Part shown: positions 19,575 to 32,600 of the stretch, piece after piece
Numbering within the stretch: position 1 is the stretch's first letter
How the letters are laid out: every line of letters begins with the position of its first letter
Assembly (NCBI GenBank): GCA_905178155.1
Contig: CAJINV010000006.1
Location: 1,013,081-1,065,626, forward strand
Length of the DNA stretch: 52,546 bases
Source of the DNA: Amoebophrya sp. A120
Lineage: Eukaryota; Sar; Dinophyceae; Syndiniales; Amoebophryaceae
Reading direction: 5' to 3'
The notes under the pieces: model-generated
The model's database searches: none
Seen by the model: the letters and a program-made list of their open reading frames with translations, nothing else
What the model was told of the DNA's origin: nothing
Position numbers and translations under genes: made by a program

Positions 19575-20243
19575 ACTGACGTGTCGTGTCGATCAAAACT
19601 AGAAGAGCAGTTCCAGGCGATAACGTAAAAAGCGTATCTAGTTTCATGTTGGCGTAAAGTTCATCGCACAACAAGTTCTCAAGTTGACAGATCCCGTTCC
19701 GCTCATTTTTCTGGTGGAAGCCGGACACCAGGGAAAACCACAGACGAAGACAGGAGGATCATCCACTGCTATTTTGGTTCCTTTGCTGATCGTCGGGATC
19801 TATTTCTTGGTAGATGAACAGAGTAGAACTTGTTCTGAAAGCTGTTTACTACACTTAGATAAAAATAAACTTTCAGACAAATAAACAACTTGTTTGTTTG
19901 TTTGTGTTCATGCGGAAGGTGGGAACGCGTTTACACACCTTTTTTCCTCTAGCGTTACTTCAAGAAAAATCCCTTTGCTTCGAAAGCCAGTGAAAAAAGC
20001 CAACCGAAAGTGCCTCTAACTACCTGCTACTGAAAAACTAGTCTGTTGTTTGCTCTTTCTTTGCTACTAAACAACTTCTACCACTTCTTTCTACCATTTT
20101 TTTTTGTCCTTTTCTCAGCTCGTCACATTTATTTTGTCTTCAATTTTGGTTTTTCTATAATCTCGACAACACACATTTTCACTTTGTAAATACCCAATCC
20201 ATGTATTTCTCCCGGAACCTCTACTACCAAAAGCAGCACAAAA

Positions 20244-23200
20244 ATGTCTACAACTTCGACGGGACGTCGACCATTGCGTGGGGCAGCTGCCGTGCCGGTG
20301 CGCCGTAGGGTCACCGGTAGTACCGGTGCAGCAGTTCCTGGCGCAGCAGGTCCTGCGGCCAGCACGAAGATAATCTTCCGGGTGCTTGGGCTGCTTCATT
20401 TTTTCGACGGGCGTGGTGGTCTATTCGCGCCAGGAGCGTGGCACCAAAGTAGAAGAACCAGCAGCATCTTCCTAGCCGTGCAGGGTTTGCAACTGGAGAA
20501 ATTGTATAAGGGGTCCGCTTTCTCTTCCTCCGCTCCGCCCGGTGATCACTTGTGTAGTTATTCGGGCACGCCACATCAAGCAGAAGGAGCAGGACTACAA
20601 CTTCTTCACACGGCTGCAGGTGCGCATGAACATCTTCAAGCGGCAGGAGAATTATCGGATACCACTTCTCAAGAACCGATTTCGATTTCCTCGGCAAGAA
20701 GTGCCGCAGTAGCTGCAGTCCCAGGGCGGGAAGAACTAGAAGGTCCGTCTGCAGCTCCGGGCGAAGTACTAGATCAAGATGCCACGGCGGGCGTCAACAT
20801 CTCCTTATCCCTGAAGCAGCGTACACTTCCAATCCTGAACCTTAACGGCGACACAATCAGTCATGTGTCTCTGCCGATTGAAAGCAGGGATGATTTTCGA
20901 AAGGAGTTTTTCGAAAATTATCTCTTGGTCGCAGAAGGTGCGAGGACAACAAGAGATACTGCTGGCTATGCAGGCGCCGGTGGTACTAGTGGGACTACTG
21001 CAAAAGCAAATGTGGGCCACCTACAACGGAAAGAAGTGCTTCTACAGCCTTCCGAATTTCAGAAGGGCTTCCCCGGAACCTATAACGCCAAAATTGTTTT
21101 TGGTACAGCGCCGAATTTTTTTCCCGACCTGTGGAACATCGATTTCTGCAGTAGCGTGAGCAGGAGCTCCGGAAATTGCATTCCAAGTCGTGTGGGACCA
21201 GCTGCTCCTGGGGCCGCTGATAGCAGCTCGTCGTCTACGCGCGAGCAGGAGATGAAAATTATGTGCGACCCCCACGACCACCTTGGACAAAATGATGAAA
21301 CTACACAGCTTGACCTCTTCAATCGCCAGCTCTGTTTGAACGAAGTCGGGCTGGGGTTGGCTCATCATCTTCCAGGTCCATCTTCGATACACGGTCGTGG
21401 AACTGCTGCTGTAACAAATTTTCACCAGCACGCTGTGCTAATCAGAAGCCAATTACCGTCCTTGGCCGACCCCTGGACTTTCTACCGCGGCACAGACTTA
21501 CTCGACAAAATCGAGGAGTACGTGTTCTCGGATCCGGGAGATGATTATCTTTATCAAATAAACGGGTGTAGAAGAGAGCGGACCGTCCCGGGCGGAGGGA
21601 TTAGATGCGAGAATTTTGTCATCGAGGAAGACCCTTCCGACCAAGAATTTCGAACGCACGTGTTCACGGTCTTGAACAACATTTGGGTGGCCTTGCAGGA
21701 GGAGGCGCGCACAAACGAAGCGCTCGCCTTTGTGTTACTAGGGAAGAAACTACAAATGCAAAGTAAATCTGCTGCGCATAATAGAGAGGGTTCCTCGACT
21801 GCAGAACAAGGATCATCTTCATCATCATCTGGAAACTATAAAGCGAGGGAGGACGTCCTCGAGGACCCTGCAGCGCCGTATCAAGACGCAGGAGTTTTTT
21901 TACCACGCAGTGGCCGTTTTTTACCACGTGAAGACCTCCTACTTGCCGATCTTCTCGCGGAAAGAGAGTTCGAATTCGTTCCCTTATGGATGTGTCAGGA
22001 TCGAAATCGACAGAGTTGAAATGATTTCTCATGCATAAAATGCAGCCCATAAAGTGCCTGTCTTGCAGAGTAGGCATCAAGTGAGGCAGATTGTAAGCCT
22101 GGTGAGGGGTAGAAACTGAGCTGCTAAAGTAGCATGACAAAAGGCATCTTCCTTACTTACCCAAACAGCACGACAAACTGGATTTCGGTTCTACCCAAAT
22201 TTGTCATGCGCCACTTGCAAGCTGGGTTACACCTGGCATCCATTTTATGCATGGCAAATCATTTGAACTTTGTCGATTTCAAACCTGACGCTTCCATATC
22301 CCTCTCGACTCGCATTCGACGTGGATAATGACACGGTTCGGATCAAGCGCGCAAGTGGCTCCGGGCTGGAACGCGACCCCCACCGCGAACCAAGCGCGCT
22401 GCAGGAGGGTCGCCGACTCCACCGAAGTGGCAATTACGTGATTTCAGTCACCTCGGAACAATCACTGAAGTACACCGTGCCCGAGAAATATCGCAAGAAA
22501 AAAGTGTTACAGTTACACACATAGTCTTTGCAGGCCAAGCAAGACAGACAAGCTCTGTCATGCCGGATATGCATAGGGGCCTCGTTTCATCGGTGTTTTC
22601 TCGTAGGATTTCTGCATTACAAGTTTTCTCTCTCATGCAGAGAAATTTGTGTTGCTGAATTGACTACAAATGTGTAACTGTAACACTTTTTTCGTGGGAT
22701 AGGAATAGCGACTTGGACCTATCCCACGTCCCAACCTGCGCAATGTTTTACGGGGCTCCCCCAAGGAAGCAGGCAAAGCCCGTTTTCCGATTCGACCTGG
22801 AGTTCGCCCCCAGGATCGCGACGGTGGATAAAGCGAGACCGAGTTTTGATGGGTGGAACAGTAGTTCTTCATCTTCAGGCGCTAGTGGTAGTGAAACTTC
22901 TGATGAATCGTTTGCGGCAGATGGAGCGGAAGTAGATCACGACCGTCGTTGGGAGGAAGTAGAACCCGTTGATTTTTATCGAGAGTTTGGCATTCCTTTA
23001 CCCCACGAGCGTCGGGGGTTTTCTGTTCGAAAACAAGCAAATGATGTAGTCGGCGTCGGGGCCACGGCCGGCGGTGCAACTGGTGACGTCGACGAAGATG
23101 AACACATGTTAGGACCACCTTTGGCTTTGCCCAACCAAGCTCATGATGGTGAAGATGATAATGTTGAAATGACTCCCGCCCAGGACGAGCCGGAGCAGGC

Positions 23201-23736
23201 CCAGGCCCACCGCGACGAGCCGCCTTCGTTCCCTCCCCCACCGCCCACCGACGCAGATATGGAGAATGCAAAAAGGCATTATGGATTGCAAATATGTCTG
23301 GGTCTGGAAACTTGTAATGCTAAAAGTGAACGATAGACGCGCCGCAAGACTCAGCTATGCATGACAAACTTTGTGTCTGCCATGTCTTATGTATTCCGCA
23401 TGGCAAACTGCCTTTTCGCATGACAGTTAAGCGGACTCTTTCGTGCCTAGGCAACACAGATTCTCGAGTCATGCCAGACAAGCATGACAAACTTGCATTT
23501 TTCCAGACCCAGACATTTTTGCATTTGATAGGCATTATCCTCTCGCAAAAGTTTTTCTCACGATCTGCTATCCTTTGAAGAAGCAGATTCCGGGCCACTC
23601 GCTGATCTGCATGGACGTGGAGGTAACGTACCCTGAAGGTGTTGACGATCAGCAAGTATCAACGGCTGATGGTGGTGGTAGCCCTGGTAGCCCAACAACA
23701 TACAAGGTAGCGGTTGGAGGGGAGCGGATTATCTGA
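20244..23736 (+). CDS. Gene 3B: paralogue of unknown function, interrupted by three introners
   Basis: Exons 20244-21984, 22304-22488, 22707-23279, 23536-23736; the sum is 2700 nt (899 aa plus TGA). The first exon runs 1741 nt without a break over the region where gene 3A has six introners. Shared blocks with gene 3A: MST-STG N-terminus, KIIFRVLGLLHFFDGRGG, LNLNGDTISHVSLPIES, DPWTFYRGTDLLDKIEEYVF, RLAFDVDNDTVRIKRASGSG, the PPFxRFDLEFAPRIATVDKARP region and the C-terminal LICMDVEVTYPEG. Ser-rich and acidic linkers differ mainly by whole-codon indels. No catalytic signature is recognised and no clear signal peptide is seen; the product may be a cytoplasmic or nuclear scaffold, but that is a guess. 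Confidence 0.85.
21985..22298. mobile_element. Introner, family F (gene 3B only)
   Basis: 314 bp, TATGGATGTGTCAGG to CCTGACGCTTCCATA. Perfect duplication TCCCT at 21980-21984 and 22299-22303. Gene 3A keeps the empty site TTCCCTCTAAACTCGC near 16283. Confidence 0.96.
22489..22701. mobile_element. Introner, family E (gene 3B only)
   Basis: 213 bp, TATCGCAAGAAAAAAGTG to CACTTTTTTCGTGGGATA. Flanks AGAAA and GGAAT are degenerate, but removal of the element plus five bases gives TVPEK-SDLDLS in frame against TPPPGDSDLDLS in gene 3A. Confidence 0.92.
23280..23530. mobile_element. Introner, family A (gene 3B only)
   Basis: 251 bp. Perfect duplication GGCAT at 23275-23279 and 23531-23535. Gene 3A keeps the empty site AGGCATTATCC near 17052. 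Confidence 0.96.
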
Positions 23737-23932
23737 TAGGCGTTTATCGATATTTGTTGAAAAGCAGAAGAAGAAGTGAAGTACGTCGCGGGGGTGGCTT
23801 TCTATCGCAACCAGGATCAAACCTGGACTGTAGAATGACACCGAAATGTCGAAAGCACGATGTTCGTGTGCACGCCCAAGAAGAAATGAAAGAGAACAGA
23901 ACGATAGAAACTTTCACAGGACAAGCACTAGC

Positions 23933-23978
<46 letters not shown>
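23933..23978. repeat. ATG trinucleotide microsatellite
   Basis: About 15 uninterrupted ATG units, absent from the matching place in unit 1. Confidence 0.95.
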
Positions 23979-23979
<1 letters not shown>

Positions 23980-24027
23980 AAACAGAAACTAATTTTGAAA
24001 AACAGAGACATGAACAAATTTGGTAAT

Positions 24028-24145
24028 ACTACAAGAGACCGTACTAAAAAGAAACAGGAGAGACCGTACTACAAGAGACCGTACTACAAGAGACCGTACC
24101 ACAGAGGTAATACTGCAAGAGGCCGTACTACAAGAGACCGTACTA
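24028..24145. repeat. 15-bp minisatellite, unit AAGAGACCGTACTAC
   Basis: Five or six imperfect units. Unit 1 has a single unit at about 17952-17970, so the array expanded after the duplication. Confidence 0.85.
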
Positions 24146-25459
24146 AAGTTGTAGGAGCTGTGCCATGATCATGGGCAGCTTTTTTCTGTGATCGAACTCG
24201 AATACAGTGACAGGTTGTAAATGTTGATGAAATGAGGGCAACAGAAAGGGGCTGCGCCATGGTTGTTCGGCGATGGTGTCGTCCGCTTTTGAGGTCGTCA
24301 GCATTATAGCAAGCTCTGCAGCAGGTCTATTCTGTCTTTCTTCCCGCCAAAGGACTAGGACAATGTTGTTTTCCGCAGTGTCTTTTTCTTGAGCGAAGTA
24401 GATGAGAGACGAATGACATCAAAAAGAGCTTTTACTTGAGTGGAGTGGCGAGAGCGAGCGGTGTCCAAAAATTATTGAGCGTTTTCACGACTTTATTCAC
24501 ATGCAATATGCGAAGATGTGGAATGAGACCACGAAAGGTTCCCGAGGGTCTTTGGAGGTTCCGGTCCACACAGAAGTTCAACTTGCAGTTTTTAGAAGAG
24601 GCACCAAGAGATTGTCTTTCTTTTTCAGATATGTTTCTGACAACGAGTGCTGCTGAGCAGGAAGGAGGGTCCTAGTACATCAACCAAGTTGTACATTGAC
24701 AGCTGTGAGAGCCGCGAGAGCCCCTAGGTGGAGTCGAGATGTGGCCGCATGGTGGTTGTACAGCAACTGGCTACGTTGTATCCATGCTATCAAGATCTAC
24801 AACCTTCTTCCCTGTCATTCATCTTCCGTGCACTTTTGCATTTGCAATCAAAAAATCTAGGGTAGAAAAGGAAGTAGAAGTAGTTTTTGGTGTAGAAGTT
24901 ATTTCAGCTTGTACGTAGAAGAAAAATCTTTGGTTGCGCGTCCTCTGCGAAGTAGTTGTAGTACACATCTTGTAAATTTTTATTCTAATGCACCTGTAAA
25001 TGCACTGTCACAGGACCTCCTGATTCAATAACTATCCGCTCCTAGTCCTGAGAAAAAGAAAATTTACGTTTTATCGATTTTTTTTAATGCATGCAGAGTT
25101 GCTGTTGTAATGTAACACAATTAATTACCTGAAACTCAACATTTACCACTCTGCGCTCACCCAGCATCGCTGTTGGTTTTTTTGAGTTGCTTTTCCCCCA
25201 CCTCGGAATTGGTTTTCGTCGATAACATCATCACTTCTTTCCACTTTTGCTGGAGCGCGCCCACTCGATTTTGCCGCATGTAAGGCGAATGCGCAGCATG
25301 TTTGCGTCGAGGAGGTTCTTGTGCACGTCTTCGGTGGGAGATGACGGTGTGACGTCAATGCCGTACCACCCTTGTTCCGGCGCTGGCATCTGAAAGTGGT
25401 GCAGTCGTGCAGCCCTGCACCTTCGGGGAGAACAAGGGCACCAGCAGGCCGCGCCTAAA

Positions 25460-26643
25460 ATGCCCATGATAACTTGGGATCCGGGCAAAACACCGGCCAG
25501 CACAATGTCGTCCTCGTCTCTGCGACGTCACTTGCTCTTCTGGAGGAAAGCAGCTGCAGAAGCAAAAGAACTACACCTGCATACTTGCAACGGGAGAGGG
25601 AGAGCAGCAGAAGCACAACTACACTTGCATACTTGCAACGGGAAAATGTTGATCACCAACACCATCAGAAGAAAAAGTAATTTCAGGTCGATGTTGAAAA
25701 CCGTTTGGTATTTGCTCGCCATCCTGTCCCACTTTAGGATCTTCTTCGGCTATTTCTTCATCCACACGGTACTAGAAGTCCTGGCTGCTCCGGAGACAAG
25801 TCAGTCTGACCAGCCAGCTGCACCGATAGCCGGAAAAACGGTGGTTGACCCGGAAAACCCGAGCAACACGCTAGCGGAAATCAAGATCTACGAACAGCCA
25901 AGAAAATCTACAACATCTGCAAGTAGAACATCAAGTACGGAAAGATCAATTCCTCATGCAGATGCGGCCGTAGAACATGAACAGCAAATACAACAACTTA
26001 GCGCGAAGAACAACATGAAACCGCCGATCTCTTCCACGGAACTTCTCCACCAACTACAACAGGAAAACCTCCGTGCGCTGGAGGCAAAAGAGGTGATAAA
26101 AAGCAACGGCATTGTCCATTATGAGGAGGATGAAGAAGAAGGCGAGGCGCACAACATATTAGCAACCGGAGATAATTCATTTGGCCAGAGAAGTAGTAGT
26201 ATCAGGATTAACCACAACACCGGACAAAGTAGAAATCTTGGTGTCATCACCATTACCCCACCTTTCTTGGTATTCACGACGAATTCCCTTTCTGACTTGG
26301 GGATAAAGCTCTACGCCGGTCAAAAATACGCGGTCACGATTCAGCTGAACGAGCAGAACTGGCCCTACGATACCGCGCGGATGATGCTGGTCAGCTCAGA
26401 AATTTCGCAGCAACTAGCGACTCTAGGGTCCTGCCCACTTTACCAATTCGGCGACAGCTACTCCCCCTATGACGGCACCGCCGTGATTCCTGCCGCGGCG
26501 GACGATGTTATGCAGGGCCGGTGGACTTTCGACCCCGTTGGCGCGACGATTCGGCACGGCGGGATGTTCAAGATCTGCGTTTCCCCCGGGGGCGATTTCA
26601 ACTCCTTCGGAACCCTAGTGAACATTGACGCGGATGGGAACGC
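25460..26643 (+). CDS. Gene 4 exon 1: anchor region and first module
   Basis: Residues 1-394. A basic, low-complexity start includes two near-identical HLHTCNG units (residues 38-44 and 54-60), then a long hydrophobic segment with FFGYFFIHTVLEVL, an acidic and Gln-rich spacer, and from about residue 265 a folded-looking module ending GGMFKICVSPGGDFNSFG. The first 1.18 kb of the gene has no introner, unlike the rest. Confidence 0.8.
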
Positions 26644-29600
26644 TATCCAGGAAAAAAACTGTGTAAGTGTAACTATGTAGGAAGAGCAGCATCACAAATT
26701 CGCTCTGCATCATACAGGGAAAACCTGTCATGCGCAGCTAGTATCAGTGGAAACACGTATGAGAGGAGCCTATGACGCAGATCTAGCATGACAAGTGATA
26801 ACTGTTTTACATATTGCTGCATCTTCACAGACTTAGACTCACATAGTTTTTTCTTGGATAAACGCGGTTGGGTACCAGGCGGCGGGGTTGACGGATACCT
26901 GTACCACGCCCGGTTGTTTCGCGAATCGAAGGTTTTACTGCTGGGCCGTCAACTCGGCGCTCATGCTGTACGCGCCCTCCGGGTACGACTGCTTGCTGTA
27001 TTTCGAGGGCGTTTCCTACCAACAAGGGTATCCTGTGCGAATAAAGTATCGTACTCATAGTTGTAATCGCAATTATGCATGACAAGGCCCTCATTCAAGG
27101 TAAGGCAGCATGAGAAATTCCATTTGTCATTCTGCGCGAATTTGTAATGCGAAGACTACTAGTACGATGCTTTTGCATTTCATAAAGGGCAACCGCAAAC
27201 CATTGTCGGGCGCGTGCAGCACATGAAACTTTCCTGGGGTGTCACCACTATGGATTGTAAAAGTGTCTGGGTCCTCTGGAAGGATGTGAACTTGTGATGC
27301 GCATTTCAGAACACAGACAAATCTCTCATGCATAGGCAGCAAAAGATGTCCATTTCCTGTCACCAAAGTGGGGCGACATTTGTCATGCGGATTAAGCAAT
27401 GCGGAAGCTTCTCGAAATCTGTGATGCTAGGGCTTCCAGGACAGACATCCTGTGCCATGCAAAGACAGCATGACTCTTCCAGACCCAGACATATTTGCAA
27501 TTGATAACCACTGCGGATACACAAATTTCTAACGGAGAACAGGTCGGCGGCTGTCCCATGTCCCTGCCCGGGACAAAGATCAAGGATATTAGCTATCCTG
27601 AGCAAAAACGCACCCACCTCAGAGTCAAGATGGGAAATCTGCTAGACAAATCGCCGCGCTTTGGTTGTTACGCATGACAAGTTTATTGGTCTCGTAGTGT
27701 AATTATCCTGTTTAGCTAGTTCAGCAGCGTCACAGGTCTGGCGCACTATCCCGATTCAAGGATCACAAATTCCAAAACACGACTAGAAAACCCTTCTCAT
27801 GGGTCTCCGCATGACAAACATTCTCAGCATGCAGCTTTTGGCATTACAACTTTGGGGTGGGGGCGTTTTTACAAGTGATATTTCCTACCGGGCGTTGGAG
27901 TTACCCGCGAACACGAACTACACCACGGATATCAAAAGTAAAAATGTCTGGGTCTGGAAACTTGTGATGCTGGGTGGCGTCTCATGATGAGGCTACAAAT
28001 GCTGGCTCAGCATGACAAGTTTCTGAGCTCCTAGGTATTGCCTATTCTGCATGACAAACTGCGTTTCTGCATCACAGGAAAACGGAGCTCTTGGGTAACG
28101 TGCGTGACAGATTTAAGAGTCATGCCAGACAAGCATGACAGACATGAATTCTTCCAGACCCAGACATTTTTACATTTGATAAAGGATGTCTCCGAACAGG
28201 TAAAAACCGAAATCAACTACAACCTCGGGCCGGCGCAGACGATTCTGCCCGCGGGGTTCAAGTACAGCTTGTGCTTCTGCCCGGATTTCTATGAGAGAGC
28301 ACAAAAATTATCCCCCTCCCCGAGCTTGTGATGCGGAAAAATACTAAACCCAACTGCTGCCTTGTGGCACCGTTTGCATGACAGATTCCCGAAGCAGGAG
28401 CCAAAATAGTATTACACTAGGCGCATGATGTGCTTGTCATACAAAACTCCACGTGGGCTGGAGGTTGTATTGCTGTTCATGCCATACAAGTGAGGGGGAG
28501 GGGGAGTTGTGCAGTCTCATAGCTTCCCGGGGATCGCCTTCGGGATGTGCATGAAACCGAACTACTACATCCAGGACGTGGGCAAAGTGCTATCAAAGTA
28601 AAGAATCCCCCCAGCTCCCGATAACAACGAACAAAACTTCTGATGCGACATTTGCGAACACAAATGGGGACTGTATTGCTGTAAGGAACTGCAGCCAGAC
28701 CCTCGGCCTGTTTAGGGGCGTAATGGTCTAGCTGTTTGGCATGGGAAACGCCTGCCTTGCAGGCCCAACAGCATGACAAACAGCCTCCATAAAAATGCTG
28801 CGCGTACCTCGGCACTTGCCTTCTTGCAAGACAGAAATAGTTTGTGACCAGAAATCTGCATAACAAATTTTTTGCAGAAGGATGGATGCCTTTTCAATAT
28901 GGGGAGGGAGGATTTTTCCGGGCAATAAGTGCACTTCATGATGTGGAGTCACGGGGTGTCCCGCCCGGTGTATCAGCAGCGCGAGACGATCATTTTTGGC
29001 ACGGAATTCGACGGGATCATCGACTGCGGGGAGGAGGAGTGCGATGACAAGGGCCGGATAAAACTCGTGCCGCAAAACAACGCTCTGTTGAACATTCCGC
29101 ATTGGCAGTCCGAGGGGACGGGGTGCATATCCAAGAAGAAAAGATTGTAGGTGTAACTTTTTTTGCGGATCAGCATTACAAATCTGTCTGGAACGAGAGC
29201 AGAAACCTGTCATGCGCAGATAGCATGTCAAAACGCGCTTGAATGGTGGACCCTGCAATGCATGTCCAGCATGACAGACGGAATCATCTGCTCACGTGTT
29301 GCGCATCACAAACTTACACTAACAATGTTTTTTTTCTGCATAGTGGAACATCGCGAGTCAATCAGAGTTTTACTTCACGCCACCGAACTGTGACGCGACG
29401 TCGGGCTCGACTTTTACCACCGTCGACGAGTTTCGGAGAACAAGCGAACAGGGCTATGCATTGCAAAAGCATCGTACTCGTAGTTGTATTGCAATACAAA
29501 TTTTTAGCTCAGCATGATCACAAACGGAACTTCTCATGCTGATTTAGCTTGAAAAAGAGATTTGTCTTGCATGACTGCAATTAGTACGAATACGATACTT

Positions 29601-32600
29601 TTGTACAGGATAGAGGCCCGGATTCCGCGAATTTCAACACCATGCTGAAGGACCCCCAGCAGGGGTTTCAGATATCAAATGCAAAAATGTCTGGGTCTGG
29701 AAGCTTGTTGCTGATACTTGCATTGCAAACTTGCTGCTTGTACGGCATAACAGCATGAGAAATTTCCCTCGGGTTCTTGCGGATTCATTCGTGTTTAGCA
29801 TTACAAATTGCCATCCAGCACGACAAAAAAACTGGCCAATGGTATTCATGCATTACAGATCTTGTTGTCGTTGAAGTCCTGCTTCACAAATCCAGACCCA
29901 GACATTTTTACAATCCATATCAGATGCAAAGGTGCGACTTAGTCCCGGACTCCACGACGATAGGGCGGCTCGGGTTTCAGAAAATGTTCATTTCGCAGAA
30001 GATGCACAACGACTTTCCGGTTGGGTTGATCTTGGACGTTTGTTTTTCCCATAATCCTATCAAATGTAAAAATGTCTGGGTCTGGAAGATTGCCAGGTTT
30101 GTGATGCATATTTTGAATGACCCAGGATGTCTGTGATGCATCCCCTAGCATCACAAATTTTTAGAGGACTTTGTGATGCCTCTACCGCATGAGAAATGAC
30201 CTCCCCACGTAGCACAAGCTGGAGTCCTTCTGCTGGTAATGCAATACAAATTTTTTTTGGAATGCAGAGACAGCATTACAAGTTTAGAATCTTCCAGACC
30301 CAGACACTTTTACATTTGATAAATCCCATCTACAACGCGACCGTGATAAATCCCGACTACAAAATCCCGAAATCTTCCGTCGCTTTGCAAAATGTGACCA
30401 CGACCTTTTTCAAACTCGGCGAACTCCACATCCACCCAGTCATGATAGATTTCCCCACGGAGTTCCTGGCGTTAGAATCCCCCGCGACTATCCTGTGCAA
30501 AAGCATCGTATTCGTATTGCCATCATGCATTACAAATCTTTTTCTTAAGGCAAATCCGCATTACAAATTTTATCTCTCATGCTGAGGAAATTTGTAATGC
30601 ATTTATACGAGTGCGATACTTTTGCAATTCATAGCGACTTTAACCGTACAATCCGCATGGCTGGGCACAAGCAACAACTTCCCGGAGCCGAACGAGAATT
30701 ACTACGACAGCCTCGATCCCAACACAACCGATACCGACTACATTTCGCACCTACTGCCGTTAGTGGAATTCCCAACGTTGAAAATCCTGTGGGACTATGA
30801 CCGAAAGTTTGGGAGTAAGGAGTGTTTTGAATACCAACAGTGGCCCTGGAAACAAGACACGGATCTGCTAGCCGCGAGGTTCCGGGCGTTAACCTTAAAC
30901 GACACGATCAGCTACTCCTTTGTCCAAAACTCGGGAAATGCGGAATTACAACGGGGTTTCCCGCACCAATTAGCCGAGCCCTTCGGCTACTTCGAGGGCA
31001 TCTGGTGCAAGGACAACAACACAAACTGCACTTGTATCGCAAGAAAAAAGTGTTACAGTATACACACTGTGTTGCAAGCCCGGCATGACAGACAACCTCT
31101 GTCATGCCGGATAAGCAGAAGCACAGGAGCCTTGTTGCACACGTGTTTTCCCGTAGGATTTCTGCATTGCAAGTTTTCTCGCCCATGCAGAGAAATTTGT
31201 GTTGCTGCATTGACAACAGATGTGTACTAACTGTAATACACTTTTTTCGTGGGATAATTTTGAAAGGGGTAAGAACCACGGCCGGGGATTTGCTTTTCGG
31301 GAATTTGTATGCACTGCAAAAATATCGTACTCGTATTGCAATCATGCAATACAAATTTTTTTCTCAAGGTATATCCGCATTACAAATTTTTTTTGTCATG
31401 CTGAGCAAATTTGTATTGCAATCTATACTAGCAGGATGCTTTTGCAATGCATAATTTGCAAAGAAAAATCCAGGTGATGCCGAAAGTCGCAGGTAGCTTC
31501 GCGGTGTGTTACTGTTCGCAAAGGTGTAACCAAGATTCCGCTTACTGGGTTCTCGCGGACCGACTCACCGTCGCCGGCCCCTACATGGATCCCGCGGGGA
31601 ATGTTTACCGACTCACCTCGCGCGTCCAGGGCGCTTTCACGGTCCCCGGATTTGGGTTTAAGACGACGAACCGGTTGAAAATCATCCCGCAGGAGGACAG
31701 CTGCTTCCAAACGGAGAATATCAACTGCAAATATGTCTGGGTCTGGAAGAGTGCAGCGAGGTTTGTCATGCATGTCTCGCGTGACCCATGACGCCTGTAA
31801 TGCATGGCCTAGCCTCACAGAGTTTTAGAAGGCTGCCTGATGCCTATTCCGCATTACAAATTCCCTCACCGCGTAGCACAAACTGGACTCCTCTTGCTGG
31901 TCTGTCATGCAATAAAAATCTTTTTAGAATCCAAACACAGCATCACAAGTTCCATCCTTCCACACCCAGACATAATATTTGGAATGCATGGAGAACATCA
32001 CCCTGACTCCGACATTAAACCAGTGTTTGGTCGGGATCGGGTATCAAGAAGAAAAATCCCCCCTCTCCATGTCAAAACGAAGTTTCTGATGCTGGATTTG
32101 GGTACACAAATTAGATTTGTCTTGCTGGCGAGGACTGCAGACCGAAACGAAGCCTGAAGAGTAGAGATGCCTTGACCTAGGCACTTGTGGCATGAAAAAC
32201 GTGTGTGTTGTAGGCCCCACAGCATGACAAACCGCCCTCCATAATGTGGCGGAGCCGGTGGAGTTGCCGTCTTGCAAGACAGACGCGATTTGTGGTCACA
32301 AATCAGCAACACAAATTTTCGAAAACCTACCTCGTCAATATGGGGAGGGGGGATTTTTCCTCCCAATATCGGGTGCCGGCCGCACGACATGCCGTACGGC
32401 GATGACACGGTGATGCCGGATCTGTTCCCGACCATATTGAACGACGCTACGTGGGTATCGCAAGAAAAAAGTGTTACAGTCACACTCACACATTGTGTTG
32501 CAGGCGAAGCAAGACAGACAAGCTCTGTCATGCCGGATATGCATAGGAGCCTCGTTTCATAGGTGTTTTCCCGTGATATTTCTGCATTACAAGTTTTCTC

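Larger units (their letters stand above)
18433..20243. other. Intergenic DNA upstream of gene 3B
   Basis: Homologous to 12418-13220 apart from a 945-bp insertion listed separately. Polypyrimidine tracts occur before the start (about 20060-20160). No coding region is supported. Confidence 0.55.
12018..24405. repeat. Tandem segmental duplication carrying gene 3A and gene 3B
   Basis: Unit 1 is about 12018-18274, unit 2 about 18275-24405. Matching landmarks: family D fragment 12018-12175 = 18275-18432; intergenic 12430-13220 = 18450-20243 (with an insertion in unit 2); genes 13221-17427 and 20244-23736; 3' flank 17955-18262 = 24030-24405. Unit 1 runs directly into unit 2 near 18262-18275, where a 13-base word (CGAAGTAGATGAG) is itself doubled. 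Unit 2 lacks the counterpart of about 12176-12417, the end of gene 2. Confidence 0.88.
23737..25459. other. Intergenic DNA between gene 3B and gene 4
   Basis: Contains the gene 3B 3' flank, an ATG microsatellite, a 15-bp minisatellite, the duplication end near 24405 and the gene 4 upstream region. No introner. The open frame at 24436-24675 has no family motif and I do not call it. Confidence 0.55.

Noticed and set aside
13221-23736. Gene 3B as a processed (retro-)copy of gene 3A because it lacks six of its introns
   Set aside because: The flanking non-coding DNA is duplicated as well and gene 3B has three introners of its own, so this is a segmental DNA duplication followed by separate insertions.
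24436-24675. A 79-codon open frame downstream of the duplication
   Set aside because: No family motif, no paralogue, and it lies in sequence with no other coding signal.
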